Assembly (NCBI RefSeq): GCF_034718895.1
Contig: NZ_JAYERP010000001.1
Coordinates: forward strand, 2,513,501-2,577,500
DNA length: 64,000 nt
Source: Paenibacillus phoenicis
GTDB taxonomy: Bacteria; Bacillota; Bacilli; Paenibacillales; Paenibacillaceae
Direction: 5' to 3'
Positions 43,521 to 53,273 of the stretch are shown here, piece by piece. How positions within the stretch are numbered: position 1 is the stretch's first letter; every line of letters begins with the position of its first letter. The notes beneath the pieces were generated by a model. It had not been told where the DNA came from, did no database searches, and saw only the letters and a list, made by a program, of their open reading frames with translations. A program made the position numbers and the translations under genes.

Positions 43521-43525
43521 GCAAA

Positions 43526-43552
43526 AAACTCCTGCCATTTCGGCAGGAGTTT
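43526..43552 (+). terminator. Terminator of copB
   Basis: AAACTCCTGCC/GGCAGGAGTTT with a 5-base loop, directly after the stop, then TCTTGG. Confidence 0.8.
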
Positions 43553-43665
43553 CTTGGCCTAAGAATGTATCAAACTTTGAACCAGAAAGTCCTCATATTC
43601 AAAATATTTACATAAAGCTTATCCTTTCGGCCCGCGGTTAATAGGGCATTATCAAATCATGTTTA

Positions 43666-44520
43666 TTAAATGGCCGAATTATGATCTTCATGCCAAATTT
43701 CATGAATCACATCTGCCAAAATCGATATCGTCCGATAATTTTCTTCTAATACGTTTTCTACACCGCCGATTTCAATGAGTGCGCTAAACTCGGCAAGCGA
43801 TTGATTATATTGACCATTCCCGCTGGAATGATCCTTTTGGTAAATGACCTTGGAGATTCCAGGTATTTTTTCGTTTAATTTATTCTGTAACCGAGTTGCA
43901 AAGTTTTTGGTTTGTTTCCAATTGGGATTATCCCGTCCGACAACAAAATATAACTTAGCGTAATTCACATTGTTGTACAGAATGGTTGTTTTATTTCTTG
44001 ATTCCGAATCTCGATGTATATCAAATACATATTCTATGGATTTATGTTTAGAGAGCTCCTTGCTCAATGTAGCCTTGGAATAGGTGTACGATTTTACGTA
44101 CTCGAAATTACTTATTTTACTAGGATAATCATCAGCAGATTGGACCACACTCACTCCTTTTGCCTTTAATTTTTTGGATAGATCCTTTCCCAATAAAGTA
44201 ACGTTTATTTTGGATTCGAAGGCCTCATTGGGAGCGGTTTTGCCTTGAAGTTCCGGCAGCCAAGATTCACGATTATGGGTATGGTAAATCAGAACTCGAG
44301 GTTGTTCCGATTGTACTGCCTCTCTATTTTGAACCATCTTTTTTGCAACTGGGGATACCACTGGATTTTTCACGGAAGATATTAGTTTCGGCTTCTCTAC
44401 TTTTGTTGTCTTGCTTGATCTATGTATGTTAGTCTTCTCTTCCATTACCATCTGAACCTGACCTTTTTCTGGTAAGGTAGGCGCCTTAGATCCGTTTAGT
44501 TCAATGTACGCGGGAATGGC
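43666..44520 (-). pseudogene. SpoIIP-type amidase, 3' part (split by transposon)
   Basis: 284 codons of a stage II sporulation protein P-like amidase/endopeptidase. VLIYHTHNRESWLPEL (first Zn/catalytic His region), FDIHRDSESR and SALIEIGGVENVLEENYRT are SpoIIP landmarks. The reading frame continues artificially into the transposon end (FAGGVSDAGT). The true 5' end (22 codons) lies at 52006-52071, beyond the element. Joining the two at the TTTTA duplication restores one frame reading FVSLKAIPAYIEL. Without the signal peptide this piece is probably inactive. Confidence 0.88.
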
Positions 44521-44525
44521 TTTTA
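44521..44525. repeat. Target-site duplication, left copy (TTTTA)
   Basis: TTTTA directly abuts the left transposon end GGGG. The identical pentamer follows the right end at 52006-52010. Five bases is the usual Tn3-family duplication. Confidence 0.85.
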
Positions 44526-44567
44526 GGGGTGTACCAGCGTCGCTGACACCACCCGCAAACGTTTGGA
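44526..44567 (+). repeat. Left terminal inverted repeat
   Basis: Starts GGGG and contains GTACCAGCGTCGCTGA, then ACCCGCAAACGTTTGG. It matches the right end with about six mismatches and a one-base gap. Confidence 0.85.
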
Positions 44568-44578
44568 AAAAATACGGA

Positions 44579-45196
44579 TCAAATTTTGCGAAGTACTTTT
44601 TTTCGATACATGCCGTTAAACAGGGCTGAAGCATCTTCCTCCACTCGAAAATGGTTTTTGTACGGCATGATAATTGGTTCAAAATGACGGCCGATATCGG
44701 TACCCATAATTGCTATAACAGGACGTACGATTTTTTTTATTAAAGACAAATCCTCGGATGGTGGGGCAAATTTATCGAAGATAACTATACGTCCCCCTGT
44801 TCGCGTAACCCGAATCATTTCTTGAAAACATAGATCCGGATTGGGGACGACGGATAAGATCAGGTTTGCAATGACCATATCAAATGATTCAGGTGAAAAG
44901 GTCAAATCTTCCGCATCCATCTCCATGAACTTAATGTTTGGGGAGTCATATTTTTTCTTGGCTCGATCAAGCATTTCGGGTGAAAGGTCGATTGCTGTTA
45001 CAGAAACATCCTTGCCCATAATGAATCTCAGGTCTGCTCCGGTACCGACACCCACAAAAAGAATTTTGCTTTTAGGCTTAATTTCGAGACTCTCAAAAAT
45101 CTTTTTCCGAGCCTTTAGAAAAGGCCCCGAATTAAAGAGGTAATCATAGAAGGGTGCCCAAAATCGAAAGATCACTTTATTCCAATGATTATTCAT
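44579..45196 (-). CDS. Class I SAM-dependent methyltransferase (transposon cargo)
   Basis: 205 residues: KILFVGVGTGADLRFI (motif I), VTAIDLSPEMLDRAKKKY, FMEMDAEDLTFSPESFDMV and RVTRTGGRIVIFDKF. It resembles UbiE/PmtA-like enzymes and the gene at 19413. It ends 12 bases inside the left transposon repeat and is probably co-transcribed with the metal ATPase and cadC (148-base gap). Its role in metal tolerance is not known; lipid methylation is one option. Confidence 0.85.
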   Translation of the reverse strand: MNNHWNKVIFRFWAPFYDYLFNSGPFLKARKKIFESLEIKPKSKILFVGVGTGADLRFIMGKDVSVTAIDLSPEMLDRAKKKYDSPNIKFMEMDAEDLTFSPESFDMVIANLILSVVPNPDLCFQEMIRVTRTGGRIVIFDKFAPPSEDLSLIKKIVRPVIAIMGTDIGRHFEPIIMPYKNHFRVEEDASALFNGMYRKKVLRKI

Positions 45197-45343
45197 ATTC
45201 GACTACGTTCCTTTACCTTTAATAGACGAAGACTATTAACATAACAATATGTGAGAATGGCCAAACAAAACGCCAGCCATTCACAGTTACGTTTTAACAG
45301 AAAAATGGGGCTGCCCATTAGACTCGCAGCAGCCCTTTACTTT

Positions 45344-47734
45344 TTATTCTTTCGTGCGCATGAGTCGTAAACCGTTTAATGCAACCAGGAGCGTTGCCCC
45401 CATATCGGAAAGGATGGCAATCCACAGCGTGAGCCAGCCCGGAATAACGAGTAGCAAAGCAATCAACTTAATTGCAAGTGCAAAGGTGATATTTTGTTTG
45501 ATGATGCGAAGTGCATTTCGGCTTAGTTTTATCGCGAAAGGCAGTTTTCTTAAATCGTCACCCATCAAAGCCACGTCTGCCGTTTCCAGCGCCGTGTCCG
45601 TACCGGCTCCGCCCATGGCGATGCCAACCGTGGAAGCTGCCAGCGCCGGGGCATCATTGACACCATCCCCAACCATTGCTACGTTCCCGTAATCGGATCT
45701 CAGTTGTTTAATAAAGTCTAATTTATCCTGCGGCAGCAGTTCTGCCTGAACATCCGATACGCCAACTTGTCCGCCGATGGCCTTGGCCGTACCTTTGTTG
45801 TCACCGGTAAGCATGATCGTTTTTTTGATGCCAAGCTGATGCAACTTTTGAATAACCTCTTTACTTGACTCGCGAACTTCATCCGCTACCGCGATTACTG
45901 CGAGAATGGCACGATCCGTTCCGACAACCATGGCCGTCTTGCCTTGGTTCTGTAGACTAGTGACCAACTGCTCCTGCTCGCTGCTGAAAAGAGCGGTTGG
46001 CATTTCCTTAAAGAGTTTCGGATTTCCAATGTAAAAGGTCGTTCCGTTGACAATACCTTTGATCCCTTTCCCTGTAATGGACGAAAAATCTTCAACCTTG
46101 ATATCCGAATACGAAATGTCCTCTTCCTCCGCTTTTCTCATGATGGCTGAGGCAAGCGGATGTTGGGAACGATACTCTAATGCAGTAATGACGGACAACA
46201 ATTCCGACGCATTGGTCTCCTTGCTAAATACGTTGTAATCCGTTACTACAGGGACGCCTTTTGTCAGGGTTCCGGTTTTATCAAACGCAATGGCCTTTAA
46301 GGCCCCCATTTCTTCGAGGTAAACGCCGCCTTTGATAAGGACGCCTTTTTTCGCCGCATTTCCGATAGCCGATACGATGGAAATTGGCGTCGAAATAACG
46401 AGTGCACACGGACAACCCACGACAAGTACAGATAACCCTTGATAAATCCAAGCAGCCCAGCTTCCATCAAATAAAAGCGGCGGAACGATTGCGACTAAAG
46501 CGGCCACGATCATGATGATGGGTGTGTAATACTTTGCAAATTTATCAACAAAGGCTTGCGAAGGTGCGCGTTCACCCTGTGCTTCCTCAACCAGGTGAAT
46601 AATCTTTGCAATAGTGGTATCATCCACAAGCTTCGTTACCTTTACTTCAAGCAAACCTTCTTCATTTAACGTACCGGCAAAGACATCGTCATCAACCGAT
46701 TTTTCAACTGGCACGGACTCACCGGTAATCGCTGCCTGATTAACGGCAGAGTAGCCACTGACAACCACACCGTCCATAGCGATCTTTTGACCGGGTTTCA
46801 CGATCATGATGTCGCCTACCGCTATGTCATCCACATGAATCATTATTTCTTGCCCGTTGCGTCGGACCAGTGCTTCTTTTGGTGCGATGTCCATTAAGGA
46901 ACGAATCGATTGTCTTGCCCGATCCATCGAGAATCGTTCCAGGGCCTCACTAATAGCGAACAAAATAACGACAATTGCGCCTTCCGCCCATTCCCCAATG
47001 ATCGCCGCGCCGATAATGGCTACGGTCATCAGGGTTTTCATGTCAAATTCAAATCGCAATAAGTTCTGAAAGCCAACTTTAAAGAGTGAGAATCCACCGA
47101 TGATGATCGAGGCTGCAAATAGCAAGGAAGTAACCAGGTTTTCTTCACCATTTACATACTGGGAAAGGTAACCGAACACCATCAGTAAAGCTGCATTCAA
47201 TAACGTGCTGTGCTTTTTATAAAATGGCTCTTTGACTTCCTTTTTAACTTCTTGGGCAGCTCCCCGTTCGGCTTTTTCCGGGGTTACTTTCAGATTCTCA
47301 AAGGCGCCGGCTTTCTCCAGTTCTTCAATTGTTGCATTGCCATAAACGGCAATTTTCGAAGCTCCAAAATTCACTTTGGCATCTCGAACGCCAGGAATCT
47401 GTTTAACATTATTCTCAAACTTTCCGGCACAATTCGCGCATGTAAATCCCTGAACATTGAATACTTGTTTGCCCTCGGTCACAATCGGGTTTGCCGCACG
47501 TACAGGCTTTTCCGGGACGACTTTCAAATTCTCAAATGCCCCAGCTTTCTCCAGTTCTTCAACCGTTGCATCGCCGTAAACGGCGATTTTAGACGCACCA
47601 AAATTCACCTTCGCATCTTGAACCCCGGGTAGCTGCTTTACATTGTTCTCAAACTTTCCGGCACAATTCGCACATGTAAATCCTTCAACGCGGTATACGT
47701 GTTTACGATCTGAAGATTCCGATACTCTACTCAA
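45344..47734 (-). CDS. Zn/Cd/Pb-type P1B ATPase (CadA/ZntA) with duplicated HMA domain
   Basis: About 796 residues. Two N-terminal HMA domains are near-copies of each other (both have [17 protein letters not shown] and [12 protein letters not shown]), a recent internal duplication. The TM metal site is [28 protein letters not shown] and [16 protein letters not shown] are intact. The C-terminal [16 protein letters not shown] is typical of P1B-2 pumps for Zn, Cd and Pb. The TTG at 47734 follows AAGGAGG by 9 bases and overlaps the cadC end. It is probably regulated by CadC. Confidence 0.93.
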   Translation of the reverse strand: MSRVSESSDRKHVYRVEGFTCANCAGKFENNVKQLPGVQDAKVNFGASKIAVYGDATVEELEKAGAFENLKVVPEKPVRAANPIVTEGKQVFNVQGFTCANCAGKFENNVKQIPGVRDAKVNFGASKIAVYGNATIEELEKAGAFENLKVTPEKAERGAAQEVKKEVKEPFYKKHSTLLNAALLMVFGYLSQYVNGEENLVTSLLFAASIIIGGFSLFKVGFQNLLRFEFDMKTLMTVAIIGAAIIGEWAEGAIVVILFAISEALERFSMDRARQSIRSLMDIAPKEALVRRNGQEIMIHVDDIAVGDIMIVKPGQKIAMDGVVVSGYSAVNQAAITGESVPVEKSVDDDVFAGTLNEEGLLEVKVTKLVDDTTIAKIIHLVEEAQGERAPSQAFVDKFAKYYTPIIMIVAALVAIVPPLLFDGSWAAWIYQGLSVLVVGCPCALVISTPISIVSAIGNAAKKGVLIKGGVYLEEMGALKAIAFDKTGTLTKGVPVVTDYNVFSKETNASELLSVITALEYRSQHPLASAIMRKAEEEDISYSDIKVEDFSSITGKGIKGIVNGTTFYIGNPKLFKEMPTALFSSEQEQLVTSLQNQGKTAMVVGTDRAILAVIAVADEVRESSKEVIQKLHQLGIKKTIMLTGDNKGTAKAIGGQVGVSDVQAELLPQDKLDFIKQLRSDYGNVAMVGDGVNDAPALAASTVGIAMGGAGTDTALETADVALMGDDLRKLPFAIKLSRNALRIIKQNITFALAIKLIALLLVIPGWLTLWIAILSDMGATLLVALNGLRLMRTKE

Positions 47735-48095
47735 CGCCAACAACCTCCTTCTGATGCTTCATGGCGAGCCTGATCATTTGTTTGAGCTGCTCGTCTTCCA
47801 GTGAGTAGAAAACAAGCTTCCCTTCTTTGCGGTACTTGGCTATGCCCATATTTCGCAGCAGCCGTAAATGATGGGAAGCTGTTGCCATGGTGGAGCCGAT
47901 AATATTGGCTACATCACAAACACAAAGTTCATCCTCATCGCAAAGCGCATAGGCCACTTTCAGCCGCGTATGATCAGCGAGAACCTTAAAGATTTGGGTC
48001 ATATCTTTAAAATTATGTCTATTTAGCTTTTCTTTTACCCGATTGACCTTATGCTCGTCAAAACAAAAGATCTCGCAAGTATCTACATGTTCCAC
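47727..48095 (-). CDS. cadC: CadC/SmtB-type metal-responsive repressor
   Basis: 122 residues, ArsR/SmtB fold. N-terminal [11 protein letters not shown] supplies Cys like the CadC alpha-3N site, and [23 protein letters not shown] holds the CxC pair and recognition helix. It overlaps the ATPase start by 8 bases. Two TCAAA-type dyads upstream are probable operators. It senses Cd, Pb or Zn. Confidence 0.92.
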   Translation of the reverse strand: MEHVDTCEIFCFDEHKVNRVKEKLNRHNFKDMTQIFKVLADHTRLKVAYALCDEDELCVCDVANIIGSTMATASHHLRLLRNMGIAKYRKEGKLVFYSLEDEQLKQMIRLAMKHQKEVVGVE

Positions 48096-48107
48096 GGAAC
48101 CACCTCA

Positions 48108-48169
48108 ATCAAATATTTGTTTGATTATTATCATACAACACTTTTTCAATTATTCAAATACTGATTTGA
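48108..48169 (-). promoter_or_regulatory. CadC operator region
   Basis: Two dyads: ATCAAA-TATTTG-TTTGAT (48108-48125) and TCAAAT-ACTG-ATTTGA (48154-48169). AT-rich TCAAATA-type palindromes are usual for CadC/SmtB repressors. Confidence 0.65.
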
Positions 48170-48197
48170 TTATTTCGCAGAAATGTCTAAAATATTC

Positions 48198-48319
48198 AAG
48201 TTCCGAAAATCTTTTTGGTATCGGAACTTCGTTGTGATCAATCGATGATTTGCCTAATTATAGAAGGCAAGATACACTAACTTCATTTTGATTGTTCCGA
48301 TACTGACCATTATAGGAAC
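48198..48319 (+). other. Candidate TnpI resolution site (two dyads)
   Basis: Dyad 1: AAGTTCCGA/TCGGAACTT (48198-48229). Dyad 2: GTTCCGATA/TATAGGAAC (48294-48319). Both use the same GTTCCGA core and lie upstream of tnpA, where Tn4430-like elements keep their internal recombination site. Confidence 0.5.
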
Positions 48320-48338
48320 TTTATCCGGAGGGGATATC

Positions 48339-51259
48339 ATGAAACGAAATTGGGAACTGGATGAGTTGATTGAGCATTTCACCATACTCCCGAACGAAAT
48401 GAAGTTGATAGAAAATAAAACGGGGGAAACCAGGATTGGATTTGCTGTGTTATTGAAGTTTTTTCAAAATGAAGCCCGTTTTCCGACGCACAAGTTCGAG
48501 GTCCCCAAAGCTGTGATTGCCTACATTGCCAAACAGATTTTTTCCGATTCGGAACTGTATGCCAGGTACGATTGGTCAGGGGCCTCTATCACGTATCATC
48601 GGACACAGATCCGCAAGTTCTTTGGCTTCCGTGAGGATACGATAGAGGACGTAGAGGAAATGACGACATGGTTAGGCCAACATGTCCTGCATCATGATCA
48701 TGATATTGAACACCTAAAGGAACATGTCTACAGTCGATTTCGTGAGCTGAAAATCGCACCTCCTACCCCAGAGCGCATCGAACGGCTCATTCGATCCGCC
48801 ACGAAGAAAGTTTCTTCCAAACGACCTATCAAAAACTGCATTCCTCACCCCTGACCAAGCTAGACTCTTTGATTGATCGCATCGCTTATTTGGGAACCGA
48901 TGACGAAGAGGCTTCCGGAGAAGAGCATGGACAGTTATCGTTTCATGAATTGAAAGCTGATCTGGACGAGCAGGACTTGAGAGTGTGTTAAAAGAAATCA
49001 ATAAGCTTCGCACGATTCGAAATTTAGAACTTCCGGTCGATTTGTTTAAGGATATTCCTCCTAAAGTGCTGAAGAAATATCGGCAGCGTGTGTCCACTGA
49101 GGATATTCGGGAGTTGCGCCGTCATCCTGCGCCGATTCGATACATGCTACTAGCGGCTTTCTTTTGGCTCCGCAGCATGGAAATATCGGACAACCTGGTC
49201 GATCTCCTTATTCAGATCATTCATCGTATCGGGGTTGGTGCAGAATGCAAGGTAGAAAAGGAAAGTCTGAAGGATTTACGAAGAGTCAGTAACAAATACG
49301 GGATCTTGTTTAATCTGGCGCAAACCGCGATCAGCCATCTTGATGGCATCATCAAAGACGTGTTGTACCCGGTCGTCTACGAGCAAACTTTAAAGGATCT
49401 GGTGAAAGAATTTAAACATACCGGTCCAGCTTACCGCGAAAAAATCCATACCGTCATCCGGGCCTCCTATGGCAGCCATTACCGTCGGATGGTTCCGGAA
49501 ATTCTCTGCATTCTTAATTTTCGTTCCAATAATGAGGTTCACCAACCTGTTATACGTGCATTGGAGTTGATCAAAAAGTACGCAGACTCCGGTCTGCATT
49601 ATTTCCCTTTATCTAATGACATTCCGATCGATGGTGTCATCCGTACCGCATACAAAGATATCCTTATCGAAAAAGACGACAAAGGACAGGAACTGATGAA
49701 CCGAATCAATTACGAGATCAGCGCTTTATAGATGCTGCGGGATAAATTGCGTTGCAAAGAAATCTGGGTACCTGGAGCTAATCGGTACCGGAATCCGGAT
49801 GAAGATCTTCCGTCCGATTTCGAAGAACGTCGCGAAGAAAACTACAAGGCACTGAATCAGCCCTTAGCTGCGGATTCGTTTATTGCTGCACTGAAACAAG
49901 TGATGATTCAAGGACTCGAAAAGCTGAATGATGGCATGCCCAAGAACCCCAAAGTGCGAATTACAGAAAAGGGAAACGGCTGGATCTCTGTCTTCCCTTT
50001 GGAGCCGCAGCCAGAACCGACCCATTTAGCACGAGTAAAAGTTGAAATTGCACGTCGCTGGCCGATGACCAGCCTGCTGGACATATTTAAGGAGACAGAT
50101 TTGCGTGTTTCATTTACGGAATAATTCAAGACGGTGGCCAACCGCGAGATTTTGGATCGGGAGACGCTGCAGAAACGCTTGATTCTTTCTCTTTACGGTT
50201 TAGGAACCAATAATGGCTTAAAACGGGTCAGTACCGGTGATCATGGTGAGAGCTATAAGGATCTGCTTTATGTGCGGCGCAAGTTTATTCACAAAGACAA
50301 CCTGCGCAATGTCATTGCTGAAGTGTTCAATGCGATCTTTCGGGTACGGATGCAGGATATATGGGGAGAAGGAACAACTTCTTGCGCCTCCGACTCCAAG
50401 AAGTTCGGGGCCTGGTATCAGAATCTGATGACAGAGTGGCATGTTCGGTATCGTGGCCGCGGCGTGATGATTTACTGGCATGTCGAGAAAAACTCTACTT
50501 ACATCTACTCTCAGCTCAAATCATGTTCTTCTTCCGAGATTGCAGCTATGATCTAAGGGCTGCTTCGACACTGTACCGATATGGAACTAGAGAAAAACTA
50601 TGAGGATTCTCACGGCCAAAGTGAAGTCGCTTTTGCTTTTTGCAATTTGTTGGGTTTTCAGCTCATGCCGCGATTAAAAGCGATCCACTCCCAAAAGCTG
50701 TATCGTGCGGAGGCAGGAATGACAGATGCTTACCCTCATCTACAAACGGTGCTGACACGTCCGATCAACTGGAAGCTGATCCGGCAGCAGTATGACCAAA
50801 TGATGAAATATGCGACGACTTTACGCTTGGGTACTGCAGAGACTGAAGCCATCCTGAAACGATTCACCAGGAATAACCTGAAGCAACCTAAATAACCATC
50901 TTCCTCTGTAACTATTTAAACTCCGAGGAGTTGCGCCGCGAAATCAACGAGGGATTAAATGTCGTAGAGAATTGGAACTCGGCCAACAGCTTTATTTTCT
51001 ATGGAAAAGGTGGAGAAATTGCCACGAATCGCATGGAAGATCAGGAAATGGCCGTATTATCCTTGCATCTGTTACAAAATTGTCTGATGTACATCAATAC
51101 CATCATGTTTCAAAATGTGTTATCGGAGAATGGTTTGACCTGATGACTCCAGAAGATTCACGGGCTTTAACTCCGTTAATTAATACCCACGTGAATCCGT
51201 ATGGCATATTCCGTCTGGACATGAAGGAACGAATTCCGTTAGAAGGTGAATTGGCATGA
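48339..51259 (+). pseudogene. tnpA: Tn3-family transposase tnpA, multiply disrupted
   Basis: Starts MKRNWELDELIEHFTILPNE (DUF4158 N-domain) after GGAGGGG. The DDE core pieces [34 protein letters not shown] and DSHGQSEVAFAF are present, and the C-terminus [15 protein letters not shown] is recognisable. Lesions seen: frameshifts near 48815, 48975 and 51120; in-frame stops at about 49729, 50122 and 50554; and a small deletion near 50893. At least one stop would be a C-to-T change (CAG to TAG). No functional transposase can be made. Confidence 0.9.
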
Positions 51260-51981
51260 TTGAAAAACGTGTATCTGCAAAAAAGAAAGCCCGCGAATTG
51301 GCAAAATACCTGCGGGCAGAACGGCCTGACTATGCTTACCTTAAAAGACTGTTTCATCACCTCAGAGATAGGCTTGAAATCGAAGTGCCGAAAGCTTCAA
51401 AAAAATTGCCCTATGTCCCGACCGAAGAAGATTTAAAACGATACTATGAGGTCGTCTGGAAGGCAAAGAATTTTCAGGATATGGTGATCGTGAAAACCTT
51501 GATGTATACCGGCATCCGCGTCAGTGAATTAATCCATATAAAACTGACGGATATCGATTTTAATTACTGCCAGATCCGGATTAACAAAGGGAAAGGGAGC
51601 AAAGATCGGATTGTTCCTTTCCCTCAGTCCTTCAAAGAACTGCTGGCCATGCATGTAGATTCGATGAGAAAGAAACAGGCTGTGTATTTATTTGAGTCCT
51701 TCTGGAAGAAAAAATACACGGATCGGGGAATCCGAAAGATTTTGGCCAAGTATTCCGAGGAAGCCGGACTGACTCAGAATTTATCACCACACAAGCTCCG
51801 CCACTTCTTGCTAACCTGACAGAAGAAGCAAGGAATCGACGATGCGTTGATTCAGCCATAATCCGGCCATGAAAGTCAAAAATCGCTGGAAGTCTATTCA
51901 AAGCTGGCGATCACTGATGCGCAGCTTGAATATAATCAGGTTATTAATAAATTCCCAGTTAACCCATACGTTTGCTGGTAG
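51256..51981 (+). pseudogene. tnpI: TnpI-type tyrosine recombinase, two nonsense mutations
   Basis: Overlaps the tnpA end by ATGA. Catalytic residues are visible: Arg in TGIRVSELIHIKL, HKLRH, the His in SGHES and Tyr in [12 protein letters not shown] after HFLLT and a TAA after ALIQP interrupt the frame; both fit single-base changes from TGG and a Tyr or Gln codon. The frame then runs to a stop inside the right inverted repeat. It would have resolved cointegrates. Confidence 0.85.
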
Positions 51982-52005
51982 TATCAGCGACGCTGGTACT
52001 ACCTC
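51964..52005 (-). repeat. Right terminal inverted repeat
   Basis: Read inward on the minus strand it starts GAGGTAGTACCAGCGTCGCT and continues ACCAGCAAACGTATGG. The second base is A where the left end has G, a likely decay mutation. Confidence 0.85.
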
Positions 52006-52071
52006 TTTTAATGAGACAAAGAAAGAAGCTAGAAATACGGACAAGCAGATCCCTTTCAATTTGGTTTGCAT
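52006..52071 (-). pseudogene. SpoIIP-type gene, 5' part (22 codons beyond transposon)
   Basis: The ATG at 52071 (or 52074) follows AAGGGGATC. It encodes MQTKLKGICLSVFLASFFV plus SLK, a signal peptide or TM anchor, and ends exactly at the target duplication. In phase it continues at 44520 (AIPAYIEL), giving an ancestral protein of about 306 residues. Confidence 0.8.
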
Positions 52072-52270
52072 CATTGATCCCCTTCTCTTCGTTTTTGATG
52101 ACTACTCTATTTTTATTCGTAACACTGATAGAATAGAACGAAATTAAAAGAGGGTTCAGTTGACGGCAATAAGAAGATAAATATGTTTCACTACATTAAA
52201 TCCACATAGGAACGACACAAATAAGTGCTACGATAAACGAGTAGCAAAAATTGATTGAGGAGGAATATCT

Positions 52271-52447
52271 ATGGCAGTAAACGGTGTGTCGAGTTCAGCA
52301 ATGCCAAGGAATTGCGGGATGGAAAATATGCACGGAGGGACTAAGAAAATATCGTCAAATCACCAACATACTGAAACAGTACATCAGCAGCACAAGTCAG
52401 AGATACAGGATCAGTATCGCGGACAAAAGATAGATACTAAAGCATAA
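52271..52447 (+). CDS. Small His/Gln-rich protein, 58 residues
   Basis: ATG at 52271 with GAGGAGGAA 6 bases upstream, ending TAA at 52447. The protein is hydrophilic: MAVNGVSSSAMPRNCGMENM, then a His/Gln region (SNHQHTETVHQQHK) and a basic end. No TM helix or signal. It is divergent from the ancestral spoIIP gene, so it might be a sporulation product. I do not recognise it. Confidence 0.6.
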   Translation: MAVNGVSSSAMPRNCGMENMHGGTKKISSNHQHTETVHQQHKSEIQDQYRGQKIDTKA

Positions 52448-52574
52448 GTGTTCCGTCAGAAATCAACCGACGGTTGGCTACGCAGGCCCTGGCGGATTGG
52501 CACGCACGACAGCCTCAGTTCTTCGATGGTTTTCTACGAGAGTGCTGTACCTAAATAGATGCCAATTAAATAGA

Positions 52575-52606
52575 ATAGCACCTAACCTGTAATGGTTAGG
52601 TGCTAT
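52575..52606. terminator. Bidirectional terminator
   Basis: ATAGCACCTAACC/GGTTAGGTGCTAT, perfect 13-bp stem with a 6-base loop, between the small gene and the convergent response regulator. Confidence 0.75.
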
Positions 52607-52637
52607 TCGCGACTTTCAATATCAATACACATGGACG

Positions 52638-53273
52638 CTATAATATCCCTTTCATTTTTGCTTTCTTGGCAGCTTCCCTGCCGGTGTGCACCTTCAGTTT
52701 TCGAATCACTCGGTTCACATGTTTTTTGACAGTACTCTCTGTTATATGCAAATGTTCCCCAATTGCGGAACGGGTATGACCATTGTGAATAAAACGGAGG
52801 ATTTCAACTTCGGTTCGCGTTAATTTTTGGCGCATTTCTTGTTGCTTCATTCGTACAAACTCGGATCGAAGCACGCCTGCGGCAGAAGCATGAATGGAGG
52901 ATAGGCCCGCATATGCGGCTCGAATAGCCTCCGGAATATCTTCAAGCGCCGTCTTGAGAATATAATTGAAAGCACCGTTGCCGAACGCCTCAGAAACGAT
53001 CCCTGCCTGATCTAATACTGTAAGCATGATGACTTTCGCATTACTCATGCTGCCAATCTCGAGCGCCGCGTCAAGCCCGTCTGCCTTTTTCCCATCCAGC
53101 ACCACATCCAATAGCACCACATCAATGTCTAACATACTGACAATGCGAATTGCATTGACTTTCGTCTGAGCCGTTCCGACCAAAAACAAATCCTGTTCCC
53201 GATTCACCGTTTCGGATATATATTCGTTCCACACCGGATCGTCTTCCACCAATAGTACTTTGATCTTGCTCAT
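52638..53273 (-). CDS. NarL/LuxR-family response regulator
   Basis: 211 residues: receiver (KVLLVEDDPVWNEY, DVVLLDVVLDG, Thr/Lys sites MLTVLD and ILKTAL) and a LuxR-type HTH (LTRTEVEILRFIHNGHTRSA, HITESTVKKHVNRVIRK). ATG follows GGAGGGAGACC. It is partnered with the kinase upstream, whose frame overlaps it by 152 bases. The pair lies behind a cyclic-di-GMP riboswitch. Confidence 0.92.
   Translation of the reverse strand: MSKIKVLLVEDDPVWNEYISETVNREQDLFLVGTAQTKVNAIRIVSMLDIDVVLLDVVLDGKKADGLDAALEIGSMSNAKVIMLTVLDQAGIVSEAFGNGAFNYILKTALEDIPEAIRAAYAGLSSIHASAAGVLRSEFVRMKQQEMRQKLTRTEVEILRFIHNGHTRSAIGEHLHITESTVKKHVNRVIRKLKVHTGREAAKKAKMKGIL

Larger units (their letters stand above)
44526..52005. mobile_element. 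Tn3-family transposon with cadC-zntA-methyltransferase cargo and TnpI-type recombinase
   Basis: A 7480-bp element bounded by inverted ends of about 40 bp. The left end starts GGGGTGTACCAGCGTCGCTG; the right end read inward is GAGGTAGTACCAGCGTCGCT. The ends continue with matching GCAAACGT. A TTTTA duplication flanks it. Inside, from left: methyltransferase, Zn/Cd/Pb-type ATPase and cadC (minus strand), then a resolution-site-like region, tnpA and a tyrosine recombinase (plus strand), the Tn4430/Tn5401-like plan. Both transposition genes are broken, so the element is fixed unless helped in trans. Confidence 0.88.

Noticed and set aside
44521..44682. N-terminal extension of the SpoIIP-type ORF (TFAGGVSDAGT)
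   Set aside because: This is translation through the transposon inverted repeat and the methyltransferase end, not a real protein start. The same peptide-like string at 51965-52003 comes from the other repeat.
51869..52147. Plus-strand ORF of 92 codons across the right transposon end
   Set aside because: It reads the tail of the recombinase in a wrong frame, then the inverted repeat and the flank. It has no ribosome site.
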